A DNA stretch of 41,695 bases from the NCBI RefSeq assembly GCF_015356865.1, contig NZ_JAAFZA010000076.1:1-41695 (forward strand), written 5' to 3'. Position numbers and translations under genes: made by a program. The DNA comes from Catenulispora pinisilvae (GTDB lineage Bacteria; Actinomycetota; Actinomycetes; Streptomycetales; Catenulisporaceae). The notes below the pieces were generated by a model. It worked only from the letters and a program-made list of their open reading frames with translations, did not search any database and was not told where the DNA came from. Shown piece after piece: positions 23,328 to 31,368 of the stretch (position 1 is its first letter; each line of letters begins with the position of its first letter).

Positions 23328-24757
23328 TGGTGGATTCGGTTTCGATCCCGGCGGTCCGGCCCGGCGAGATGGCGTACGAGGTCCCGCCTCCCGATCCGGC
23401 GGTGGTGGCTCGTCTGGTCGAGGCGGTGAGGGCGCGGTTGACCGTTGAGGTCCAAGCGGAGCAGTCGGGTACCGGCTCTCCGGTGGAAGCTGCGCGGCGC
23501 GATGAGATCACCGAGACCCTGCTGGCCGAGGAGTTGGAGGCGTTGGCGAGTGCGGAGCTGGCCGCTGGCCGGCCGATGCCGACTGCGCAGACGGAGGCTG
23601 CCTGGGCGAAGGCGGCACGGGACCACCTGTTCGGGCTGGGCGGTCTGCAGCGGTATCTGGACCTGCCGGACGTGGAAAACATCAACGTCCACGCTTTCGA
23701 CAAGGTGTTTCTGCGGCTGACTGGGAACCGTCGCGAGCGCGGAGCCTGGCCTGTGGCCGCCTCGGATGCTGAGCTGACGGAGCTGATCCGGACGATCGCG
23801 GCCCGCTCGGAGGAGAACGAGAAGCGTTTCGATCGCAGCGAGCCGATCGTGGATGTGCAGCTGCCCGACGGCTCCCGGATGAACGCCATCGGTTGGGTCT
23901 CTGAGCGGCCGATGCTCAGTATCCGAGTCCACCGACACCCCACGGCGTCGATGGCGACGATGATCTCCCTGGGCGTGGTGGACGAGGATCTGGCGGCGTT
24001 TTTGTCGGCAGCGGTGAAGGCTCGCATGAACATCCTGATCGCCGGCGGGCCGGGCACCGGCAAAACCACGATGCTTCGGGCGCTGGCCTCGCAGATCGGT
24101 CCGGAGGAGGACCTGATCACGATCGAGGACAACCGGGAGCTGAACCTCGGTGCGGATGAGCGGGCCCATCCGGCGGTGCGCGCGTTGCAGTCGCGGCCGG
24201 GGAACATCGAGGGCGAGGGCGAGATCACTCTCGCGGCGCTGACTCGGGCGGCTTTGCGCGGGGCCCCGGACCGGGTGATCGTCGGGGAGGTCCGTGGCGC
24301 AGAAGTCGTGGAGATGTTCAAGGCGATGTCGCAAGGCTCGGATGGGTCGATGGGCACGATCCACGCCTCAGAGTCCGAGGATGTTTTCGCACGGCTGGCC
24401 CTCTATGCCGGTGAAGGGCCGGGCGGGCTGAGTCTGTCGGAGGCCAACCGGTTCGTCGCCACCGCGGTCGACCTGATCGTGCAGCTGGACTACCTGGAAG
24501 ACGGCAGCACCCGCGTGGTGTCCTCAATTCGGGAGGTCACCGGCGCCGACGGCGAAGAGTTGGTCACCAACCAGGTGTTCGCCCCGGACGTCTCGGGGCC
24601 GGCGAAGGCGACGGGGGCGATTACCGACAAGCGGGCCCGGCGTCTGGAGCGTGCCGGCCTTGACCCGCGGGTGCTGGTCGCGGCGTCGACCAGTTCGTTG
24701 CTGTACTCCGCCTTGGAACCGGCCGGCTTCAGCGACACGCCGCCTGGGCGGTGGTGA
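23327..24757 (+). CDS. tadA: Flp pilus assembly ATPase TadA/CpaF
   Basis: Secretion ATPase of the VirB11/PilB type, 476 residues, cytoplasmic motor of pilus assembly. Walker A G-G-P-G-T-G-K-T-T at about residue 240-248; Asp/Glu box I-T-I-E-D-N-R-E-L; Walker B region V-I-V-G-E-V-R-G; His box G-S-M-G-T-I-H-A. The N-terminal domain (L-G-G-L-Q-R-Y-L-D-L-P-D-V-E-N-I-N-V) is typical of CpaF. ATG 23327 has GGAGGTG at good distance and overlaps the TadZ-like stop. Followed after 6 bp by tadB. Confidence 0.93.
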   Translation: MVDSVSIPAVRPGEMAYEVPPPDPAVVARLVEAVRARLTVEVQAEQSGTGSPVEAARRDEITETLLAEELEALASAELAAGRPMPTAQTEAAWAKAARDHLFGLGGLQRYLDLPDVENINVHAFDKVFLRLTGNRRERGAWPVAASDAELTELIRTIAARSEENEKRFDRSEPIVDVQLPDGSRMNAIGWVSERPMLSIRVHRHPTASMATMISLGVVDEDLAAFLSAAVKARMNILIAGGPGTGKTTMLRALASQIGPEEDLITIEDNRELNLGADERAHPAVRALQSRPGNIEGEGEITLAALTRAALRGAPDRVIVGEVRGAEVVEMFKAMSQGSDGSMGTIHASESEDVFARLALYAGEGPGGLSLSEANRFVATAVDLIVQLDYLEDGSTRVVSSIREVTGADGEELVTNQVFAPDVSGPAKATGAITDKRARRLERAGLDPRVLVAASTSSLLYSALEPAGFSDTPPGRW

Positions 24758-24763
24758 AAGCCG

Positions 24764-25636
24764 ATGAGCAACCTGATGCTGTTCGGGCTCACCGCATGCT
24801 CGCTGCTGGCGTTGTTCGCCGGGGCGGGGCTGCTGGTGTTGGCGTTCCGGCCGCGCACTGACCGCGGCGGTGCCTTGCCGTGGCTGGGGCGCCTGGACCC
24901 CCGGCCTGTGATCGCCCAGCGCCGGAAGCTCTCGGCGGCCCTCGCCGCTGCCGCGGTTGTGGGGCTTGCCTCCGGTTGGCCTGTGGCGGCGGTCGCCGCG
25001 GGGCTGGCGGTGTGGTTCGCGCCGGTGCTGGTCGGCTCGGATCCGGGTGAGGCTGGGCGGGTGGCACGAATCGAGGCGGTGGCGGTGTGGGCGGAGATGT
25101 TGCGCGACACCCTGTCCTCGGCGGCCGGGTTGGTGCAGGCGGTTTTAGCCTCTACGACCGTCGCCCCGGAGGCGATCGCTGCGCCGCTGGCGGTTTTGGG
25201 TGCTGATCTGCGAGCGCGACGTCCGTTCGGCGATTCGCTGGATTCCCTCGCCGAGCGGCTGGCCGATCCGACCGCGGATCAGGTGGTCGCATCGCTGAAG
25301 TACGCGTATCGCCATCAGGCGAAGAATCTGGCTGAGCTGCTTGGCGAGCTGGCTTCGGCGGCACGGTCGCAGGTGGAGCTGGCTTTGCGGGTGCACGCCG
25401 AGCGCGGCAAGCACCGCAGCGCGCAGCGCACCATCACCGTGATGTTCACGGGGATGGCGGTCGGGCTGGCCGTGGCTTATCCGAGGTTCCTCGAACCCTA
25501 CGACACCTTGGCCGGACAGGCGGTGCTCGCGGTGGTCGTCGGGATGTTCGCCGGATCTCTGGCCTGGATGCGGGTGATCGTCCGGCCGAAGCCGCCGGTC
25601 CGTCTGCTGGCCCCAGCCTTGCCGAAGGAGTCCTAG
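24764..25636 (+). CDS. tadB: Flp pilus inner-membrane platform protein TadB
   Basis: GspF/T2SSF-type membrane protein of 290 residues. Two membrane spans near the N-terminus, a cytoplasmic T2SSF domain (A-V-W-A-E-M-L-R-D-T-L-S-S-A-A-G-L-V-Q-A, L-A-E-R-L-A-D-P-T-A-D), then two spans near the end (M-F-T-G-M-A-V-G-L-A-V, V-L-A-V-V-V-G-M-F-A-G-S-L-A-W). It forms the membrane platform on which TadA acts. It is located 6 bp after tadA and directly abuts tadC, so all are co-translated. Confidence 0.88.
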   Translation: MSNLMLFGLTACSLLALFAGAGLLVLAFRPRTDRGGALPWLGRLDPRPVIAQRRKLSAALAAAAVVGLASGWPVAAVAAGLAVWFAPVLVGSDPGEAGRVARIEAVAVWAEMLRDTLSSAAGLVQAVLASTTVAPEAIAAPLAVLGADLRARRPFGDSLDSLAERLADPTADQVVASLKYAYRHQAKNLAELLGELASAARSQVELALRVHAERGKHRSAQRTITVMFTGMAVGLAVAYPRFLEPYDTLAGQAVLAVVVGMFAGSLAWMRVIVRPKPPVRLLAPALPKES

Positions 25637-26533
25637 ATGCTGATGGTGATTCTTGCGGCAGTCGCGCTCGGGGCCGGGTGCTGGCTGTTGCTGGTCGGTC
25701 TGGTCCCCCCGAAGCTCACCCTGGCCCAGCAGATGGCCCGCACCCAGTCGTTGAACCGTCTCTCACAGGCCGTTATCGGTACTACCGCGCCGACGTTGTC
25801 GGCACGGCTTGGCACACGTGCTGCGGGCTTGCTTGCCCGGGCCGGGCTGCCGAGTACGAAAGTGCGCGTCCAGCTGGCGTTGCTGGATAGGGACGTTACT
25901 CCCTTGCTGGCGCAGAAGGTCGGCACCGCCTGCTTCGGGCTGATGCTGCCGATCGCCTCGCTCACCGTCTTGACGATCGCGGGCGTCTCAGTGCCGGTTG
26001 CCATCCCGGTCATCGCCGGCGCGGTGTTGGGCGGGACGCTGTTCTTTCTGCCGGATCTGGCCTTGGTCGGTGAGGTGCAGAAGTTCCGTGCCGAAGCCCG
26101 GATGTCGGTGCGGGTGTTCCTGGACCAGGCGGTCATCGCCCTGGCGGGCGGAGCGGGGATCGAGGCCGCCCTGGTCAGCGCCGCCGCCGATGGCCACGGC
26201 CGCACGCTCGCACTGATCCGGCAGGCGATGGTCGAGGCACAGCTTCGTCGCGAGGCGGCGTGGCCGCATCTGGACGCTCTCGGTCGCCGCCTTGGCGTGC
26301 GCGAGCTGTCCGAACTCGCCGCCGCCTGCGCGCTCGCGGGGGCCGAGGGCTCGAAGATCCGGGCCTCGATCGCGGCCAAGACCCGCTCGATGCGCAGACA
26401 GGAGGCCGCCACGCAGCTTGAAGCGGCCGAGGCCGCCACCACCCGTCTGGCCGTGCCGGGAGGGCTGCTCGGGATGTCGCTCGTCTGCTTCCTGATCTAC
26501 GCCGCGCTCGCGGCGGCGGCCAGGCAGATGTAG
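25637..26533 (+). CDS. tadC: Flp pilus inner-membrane platform protein TadC
   Basis: Second T2SSF-type platform protein, 298 residues, beginning immediately after the tadB stop. Hydrophobic spans at the start (M-V-I-L-A-A-V-A-L-G-A-G-C-W-L-L-L), in the middle (I-A-G-V-S-V-P-V-A-I-P-V-I-A-G-A-V-L-G-G) and at the end (G-M-S-L-V-C-F-L-I-Y-A-A-L). The cytoplasmic domain has F-L-D-Q-A-V-I-A-L-A-G-G-A-G-I-E-A-A-L and R-R-L-G-V-R-E-L-S-E-L-A. Works with TadB. A gap of 68 bp with AAAGAAGG precedes the pilin gene. Confidence 0.88.
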   Translation: MLMVILAAVALGAGCWLLLVGLVPPKLTLAQQMARTQSLNRLSQAVIGTTAPTLSARLGTRAAGLLARAGLPSTKVRVQLALLDRDVTPLLAQKVGTACFGLMLPIASLTVLTIAGVSVPVAIPVIAGAVLGGTLFFLPDLALVGEVQKFRAEARMSVRVFLDQAVIALAGGAGIEAALVSAAADGHGRTLALIRQAMVEAQLRREAAWPHLDALGRRLGVRELSELAAACALAGAEGSKIRASIAAKTRSMRRQEAATQLEAAEAATTRLAVPGGLLGMSLVCFLIYAALAAAARQM

Positions 26534-26601
26534 TGGGCGGGGGGTTATCCACAGCATGTTGAAAACCGCACGAACCGCACCAACGAAAGAAGGTACTGCA
26601 C

Positions 26602-26811
26602 ATGGAAACTTTGCTGGAGAAGATGACCGCACGCCTGGCTGCGTCCTGGGCGCGGCGCAACGAGTTCGCCCGCCGACTCAAAGAGGACGATCGCGGGCTT
26701 GTCACGGTGGACATGGTGCTGTGGATTACGGGGTTGTCGGTCCTGGCCCTGACCGTGGGGTCGATCATCTACGCCCTGGTGGTTGCGAAGGCGAAATCTA
26801 TCCACTTCTGA
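26602..26811 (+). CDS. Flp-type pilin candidate
   Basis: Sixty-nine residues; the only small single-span protein with a prepilin-like site in the cluster and so the likely main subunit. After a charged N-terminal part comes D-D-R-G then L-V-T-V-D-M-V-L-W-I and a hydrophobic helix (L-S-V-L-A-L-T-V-G-S-I-I-Y-A-L-V-V). In class III prepilins the peptidase cuts after Gly and residue +5 is Glu; here +5 is Asp. It is short and ends with a basic K-A-K. RBS AAGAAGG lies before the ATG. No TadV-type peptidase gene is seen in the window. Confidence 0.75.
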   Translation: METLLEKMTARLAASWARRNEFARRLKEDDRGLVTVDMVLWITGLSVLALTVGSIIYALVVAKAKSIHF

Positions 26812-27212
26812 TTCGGGCCGGCGCAGCGCTACGCGATGACACGGGTTCCGCGACGGTGCAACTCGTGATCTGCCTACCGTTGGTGGTGTTCGTCATCATG
26901 CTGGTCATCCAGGCCGGGGCGTTCTACCACGCGCAGCAGGTCGCCAAGATCGCCGCCGATCGGGCGGTGGCTGTGGCGCGTACCGAGTACGGCACCGCCG
27001 GCTTCGGACAAGCGCAGGCTGAGCATGTGCTGAAGGTTGTCGGCGATGGTTCGCTGACCGATCCGCGCATCAGCGTGACCCGGACTGAGGGGCAGGTCCG
27101 GGTCACGGTCACCGCCGGGGCGCCGCACTTCGTGCCGTTGTGGCCGGCTAAGGTCCGTGCCGCATCGGCAGGGCCAATCGAAGAGTTCGACGATGGTGCA
27201 CGCCATGGCTGA
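26808..27212 (+). CDS. TadE-like minor pseudopilin
   Basis: The coding frame is clear from about 26835 on: T-G-S-A-T-V-Q-L-V-I-C-L-P-L-V-V-F-V-I-M-L-V is a prepilin-type helix as in TadE proteins, followed by a soluble part (A-D-R-A-V-A-V-A-R-T-E-Y-G). The Glu common at +5 of the helix is Gln here. The start is uncertain: a CTG at 26808 overlaps the pilin stop and would give 134 residues; no ATG or GTG in frame has a good site. The stop overlaps the next gene. Minor pilin-like proteins of this kind are needed to start assembly. Confidence 0.7.
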   Translation: MIRAGAALRDDTGSATVQLVICLPLVVFVIMLVIQAGAFYHAQQVAKIAADRAVAVARTEYGTAGFGQAQAEHVLKVVGDGSLTDPRISVTRTEGQVRVTVTAGAPHFVPLWPAKVRAASAGPIEEFDDGARHG

Positions 27213-27666
27213 CCGCATGCGGATCCCCTGTCGTCGTCGCGGTGGCCCGGACGACGGCTCAGCGGTCGTGGAGACCGTCGTGCTCACCCCGATTCTTATC
27301 GTGGTGCTGATGGCGGCGGTCATGGCCGGTCGTTTCGAGTCGGCCCGGTTGCATGTGGACACTGCTGCCTCGAACGCCGCTCGCGCTGCGTCGCTGGCCC
27401 GCTCGCCGGCGGCAGCTCAGGCGGCCGGGGTGGCCGAGGCCCGCCGGTCGCTGGTAGGTGCCGGGGTTGCCTGCCCCAGCCCTCGTGTCACAGTCGACAC
27501 CACGGGGTTCCGCCCAGGCGGCGTCGTGAAGGTGTCACTGACCTGCCGCGCCGACATCGGCGACCTGGCCGGGATGGGATTGGTGCCGATCAACACCGCG
27601 ATCACGAACTCATCGGAGGCACCGGTAGATGTCTACCGGCAAGCGACATCCGGGAGCCTGCGGTGA
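27193..27666 (+). CDS. Second TadE-like pseudopilin
   Basis: About 157 residues. The helix S-A-V-V-E-T-V-V-L-T-P-I-L-I-V-V-L-M has the canonical Glu at +5, after D-D-G. A soluble domain follows with alanine-rich helices (T-A-A-S-N-A-A-R-A-A-S-L-A-R-S) and a cysteine pair region (V-A-C-P-S-P, L-T-C-R-A). It overlaps the preceding TadE-like gene, and its stop TGA overlaps the next start (GTGATG). The ATG at 27193 is preferred; 27205 is possible. Confidence 0.75.
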   Translation: MVHAMADRMRIPCRRRGGPDDGSAVVETVVLTPILIVVLMAAVMAGRFESARLHVDTAASNAARAASLARSPAAAQAAGVAEARRSLVGAGVACPSPRVTVDTTGFRPGGVVKVSLTCRADIGDLAGMGLVPINTAITNSSEAPVDVYRQATSGSLR

Positions 27667-28097
27667 TGACAGTGCTGGTGACGATGCTCACCTCGTCCCT
27701 GATGCTGGTTATCGGCCTCGTTGTCGACGGCGGCACCGCGCGTGCGGCTCGCTCTGACGCGTTGGACGAGGCGAGCTCCGCTGCCCGAGCCGGCGCCCAG
27801 ATGATCGATGAGGACACGCTGCGCCGCGATCGCGTCATCGTCCTAGACCCAGCTGCAGCCCGTAAGACCGCCGCTGACTTCATCGCCTCGACCGGTGACA
27901 AGGCCGACATCACCATCACCGGGCGGCCCGTCCCTGCATCTGGCACGGTGCAGGCCCGTATCGCGGAGGTCCCGCCGGAGGTCACGGTGACTATCACGCG
28001 CACAGTGGCCACGCAGTTTCTGTGGGCGGTCGGCATCGACACTTTCACCGAGTCGGCGACTGCGACCGTGTCCCCTGAGGCGGGGAGCCTCCCGTGA
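27663..28097 (+). CDS. TadG/TadE-like pilus-associated protein
   Basis: Protein of 144 residues with an N-terminal membrane helix (M-L-T-S-S-L-M-L-V-I-G-L-V-V-D-G-G) and an outside domain that begins A-R-A-A-R-S-D-A-L-D-E-A-S-S-A-A-R-A-G-A, the form of the short TadG-like proteins in actinobacterial Tad clusters (helicase/secretion-neighbouring TadE-like). The start GTG/ATG overlaps the upstream stop and its own stop overlaps the GTG of the next gene, so the operon is continuous. Precise role is not known. Confidence 0.75.
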   Translation: MMTVLVTMLTSSLMLVIGLVVDGGTARAARSDALDEASSAARAGAQMIDEDTLRRDRVIVLDPAAARKTAADFIASTGDKADITITGRPVPASGTVQARIAEVPPEVTVTITRTVATQFLWAVGIDTFTESATATVSPEAGSLP

Positions 28098-31000
28098 ACT
28101 TTGCTGCACGTTTGGTCAAGGCCGTCGCCGCTCTTATGGTGACCAGCACGATCAGCGTTGGGGTGCCGTGGGCGCTGCTCACCTGGATCGGCAGTCCGAT
28201 CCCCAAGCATGTTCCGACTCTGGCCACCGTTCATCAATGGATGTCGACGCGCCTGGACATCCACGTGTTCATCGCGATCGCCGTCTACCTGCTGTGGGCG
28301 TGCTGGGCCGTGTTCGTGGCGCAGATCCTGGTCCAGGTCCCCGGTATCGTCGCCGACCTCGTCCGGATCCTCCGCCACCGCGAACCGTTGCTCCGCGAAC
28401 CGGCCGCCGGGCCTGGTGGTGCGCTCGCGCGCGGTTTGATCGCGGCGTTCACGATCGCGGTGCTTGCACCGCGTGGCATTTCGGTGCAGGCCGCTGCCAA
28501 AGCTTCCACCGGCTTTGTGGTCGGATCGTCTGTGCGACCCGTCGCCGTCGCTCCAGCCGTGCCTGGTGCTCGTGCTCAGCTTGCAGATGCGGCACCCGCC
28601 CCTACCTTCGCAATGACGGCGTCGCCAGCCGGGACTGCCTCGGCGGGTGTAGAAGAATCGGTCAGCCTCTCGTCCACATCGGCCTCGCACGCACCGGTCG
28701 TCACCACAGCGGGCGTCCACGTCGTCGTGGACGGTGACTCCCTGTGGGAGATCGCCGCGCAGAGTCTCGGCGATGGTGATCGCTGGCGCGACATCTTCCG
28801 GCTCAACGCCGGCAAGCAGCAGCCTGACGGCAAGACGCTTTCCGACCCAGATCTGGTCCTTCCCGGCTGGCGGCTCCGGTTGCCGACAATCAGCACATCG
28901 CCGATGACGGACGCATCGGTGCCGACCACGAAGCCGACCCCCTCCAGCTCCAACACCCATGGGGCCCACGACGCGGGCGCTACTCATGCCCCCCGGTCGG
29001 TTTCGTCACCTGCCACGATTGAGGTTCCCGAAGCCGACCCTGTTGCGCCACCGGTCCGACTGCCGATCCAGGTCCCGGCCGCGAGCACAACGACCCGCTC
29101 GGGCCTGCAAGCCCAGACTTCCACCCGCTATGCCGTGCCTGCCGCGCGGATCGCTCCGCGTGACCGCGCTGCCGTCCGCCTGCCAGGCGGCGGCCTGGTC
29201 CCGATCACCCTGGCCTCCGGTGTGACTGCCGCTCTGGCGCTGGCGCGGCTGCGAAGCCGTGCCAGGGCCCGCATCAGCCCTGTCAACGAATCCGGCGAGG
29301 CCGAGCCGCTGGTGTTACCGCCAGCGGAGGCCCCAGCCACCATGCAACGCGCGCACCATGCCACCCTGTGCGGTCCCGGCATCGGGTTGTTCCAAGACGA
29401 CGAAGACTTCGGGGATGACCCCTACCTTGACGGGGCTGCCGAGGAGTCGGACCCGCATCCGGAATCCGATGGACAGGAAGCGGCGTGGGCTATCGCCGCC
29501 GAACCATGTGACAGCGGACGAAAACCGATGTTCGCGCCTAGCCTGCACGGCATCCTGGTCTCGCTCGAGGCTCCCGATGGCATCCACTTCGCGGTGCGAG
29601 ACAACATCCCGATCGCGCTGTCCGCAATTGGCGAGCAGGGCCTCGGCCTGATCGGTGCCGGCGCCGCGGATGCCGCCCGGGCTGTGCTGCTTTGTGCCCT
29701 GGCCGCCGGGGGGCCTCGGGTCCTGGATCAGGCTGGCGAGATCCATACGACCGTGTCGGTCTGGAAGGCGCTGCTCGGCGACATCGCCGTTCCGGATACC
29801 GGGCGCCTGACTATTCATGAAAGTCTCGCCGCGCTGCTCGACGATGCCGTCACCGAGCAGACCGCCCGGGCTGCCGAGATCACCGAATACGGCCACACCA
29901 GCGCCGCCAACGTCCGACGCTTCGAGAACATCCACCCGTTTCACCCGTGCGTCCTACTACTCGAGCCTGAGGCCGACGAACGGCAGCGTCTGGAACAACT
30001 CGCGGGTGCAGCGGCCGTGGCCGACATGCACATGGTGCTGCTTGGCTCTTGGGCGGCCGGGATGACAGTGGATGTGGCCGCCGATCACAGCCTGACCGCC
30101 ACCGGTGAGAACGCGGCCGTAGTATCCGGTGCGGCCGTGTACGGCGTCAGCGTGGAGGAGGCCGAGCAGGTTCTCGCCGTATTGAACCGTTCCTGGACGT
30201 CACCGAGTAGCCGCGAGCCCTTCACGGACAACGGCGAACTTGACGGCCATGCCCCGGCACCTTTTCCACAGGAAGACCCCGACGAGGACGCGCCGGAGCC
30301 GGTCGGCACGCCGAGGCTGGTCGCCTTGCCGACCGTGCACCACGTGACCGCCGGCCCCGGCGTTCTGGCGCTGAACGTGATGGGGCCGTTCACCGCCGAG
30401 ATCGACGGCCGCGGCGTCACCGCACACTTCCAGCCCGCCCACCGCACCCTCCTGCTCTACTTGGCGCTGCAAAAGCGCCCGGCGCCGCGGGCCGAGGCCA
30501 TGAACACCTTGTGGGTCGACGAAGACCTCGCCGATGAAAAGGCCAAACAGAAGCGAAAGACCCGCTTCGACTCCCGGCTGTATCAGACCAGGAAGGCGCT
30601 CACCGCCGCCGCGGGCCGTGAGACTGAGCTCATCCAGGTGGACCGCACCAGCGGCCTGGTCGGCCTCAACCGGGCCGAAGTCCTCACCGACCTGTCCTGC
30701 TTCGACCAGTTGAAGGACCGCGCCACCATGGCCGGCACCGACGAGGAGAAGATCGCGCACCTGGAGGCGGCCTGCGCACTGTATCGGGGCCCGCTGGATG
30801 AGACCATCCGCGGCGACTGGCTGTTGGAGCACCGCGAGGACAGGCTACGCCGCTACCGCGACGCCGCCGGCGACCTCGCCCGTCTCGTCAGCCGCACAGA
30901 CCCTGACCAGGGCTTGGCGATCCTCAACACGCTGCTGGAGCACGACCTTTTCAACGAGGACCTCTACCGGCGGATTATGCGTGGTCAGGCAAGGCTCGGG

Positions 31001-31123
31001 CGACTGGACGCTGCACGTCGCACCTTCAACCTCCTTGAGACACGCTTCGAGGCCATCGACATGCAGATCGATCCGAGCACCCGCACGCTGATCCATTCGT
31101 TGACGCGCAGAAGTGCCGCGTAG
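28094..31123 (+). CDS. Transmembrane LysM-BTAD protein
   Basis: Last gene of the Tad operon, 1009 residues. Hydrophobic spans at about 10-30, 57-80 and 112-132; a basic loop R-I-L-R-H-R-E-P between spans 2 and 3 would be inside. Then a LysM domain at about 208-264 (V-V-D-G-D-S-L-W-E-I-A-A-Q, L-P-G-W-R-L-R-L), a Ser/Thr/Pro-rich linker, and a fourth hydrophobic segment at about 366-384 followed by R-L-R-S-R-A-R-A-R. The C-terminal 250 residues are a bacterial transcriptional activator domain (D-E-E-K-I-A-H-L-E-A-A-C-A-L-Y-R-G, W-L-L-E-H-R-E-D). Thus LysM can be outside and BTAD inside. The GTG start overlaps the upstream stop. Such proteins end many actinobacterial Tad loci; a DNA-binding domain is not evident. 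Confidence 0.82.
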   Translation: MNFAARLVKAVAALMVTSTISVGVPWALLTWIGSPIPKHVPTLATVHQWMSTRLDIHVFIAIAVYLLWACWAVFVAQILVQVPGIVADLVRILRHREPLLREPAAGPGGALARGLIAAFTIAVLAPRGISVQAAAKASTGFVVGSSVRPVAVAPAVPGARAQLADAAPAPTFAMTASPAGTASAGVEESVSLSSTSASHAPVVTTAGVHVVVDGDSLWEIAAQSLGDGDRWRDIFRLNAGKQQPDGKTLSDPDLVLPGWRLRLPTISTSPMTDASVPTTKPTPSSSNTHGAHDAGATHAPRSVSSPATIEVPEADPVAPPVRLPIQVPAASTTTRSGLQAQTSTRYAVPAARIAPRDRAAVRLPGGGLVPITLASGVTAALALARLRSRARARISPVNESGEAEPLVLPPAEAPATMQRAHHATLCGPGIGLFQDDEDFGDDPYLDGAAEESDPHPESDGQEAAWAIAAEPCDSGRKPMFAPSLHGILVSLEAPDGIHFAVRDNIPIALSAIGEQGLGLIGAGAADAARAVLLCALAAGGPRVLDQAGEIHTTVSVWKALLGDIAVPDTGRLTIHESLAALLDDAVTEQTARAAEITEYGHTSAANVRRFENIHPFHPCVLLLEPEADERQRLEQLAGAAAVADMHMVLLGSWAAGMTVDVAADHSLTATGENAAVVSGAAVYGVSVEEAEQVLAVLNRSWTSPSSREPFTDNGELDGHAPAPFPQEDPDEDAPEPVGTPRLVALPTVHHVTAGPGVLALNVMGPFTAEIDGRGVTAHFQPAHRTLLLYLALQKRPAPRAEAMNTLWVDEDLADEKAKQKRKTRFDSRLYQTRKALTAAAGRETELIQVDRTSGLVGLNRAEVLTDLSCFDQLKDRATMAGTDEEKIAHLEAACALYRGPLDETIRGDWLLEHREDRLRRYRDAAGDLARLVSRTDPDQGLAILNTLLEHDLFNEDLYRRIMRGQARLGRLDAARRTFNLLETRFEAIDMQIDPSTRTLIHSLTRRSAA

Positions 31124-31368
31124 CAGCGTGTGCCGGGCGGCAGCTCGTTGAACCTACAACCGTCCGTAGCCAATAGGCGCTGCGGGGTTACCATCCATCT
31201 GAACGGCTATGTAAACTCAGAGCTCTGTCGTGGCTGGGGAGCGGACCACAGGGGGCGGGCAACATAGAGGGTAAATCTCTGCTGAAGATCTGCCGGATCT
31301 GCGGTAGCTTCCACGTTGGCCAAGATCCGTTGTTGCAATGGCCGGTGTCTTGATGGGGGGATTCGGGG

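Noticed and set aside
22621-24364. Very long antisense frames opposite the TadZ-like and tadA genes
   Set aside because: High-GC antisense frames; composition (Ser/Arg/Pro) is that of shadows, and the plus-strand genes are certain.
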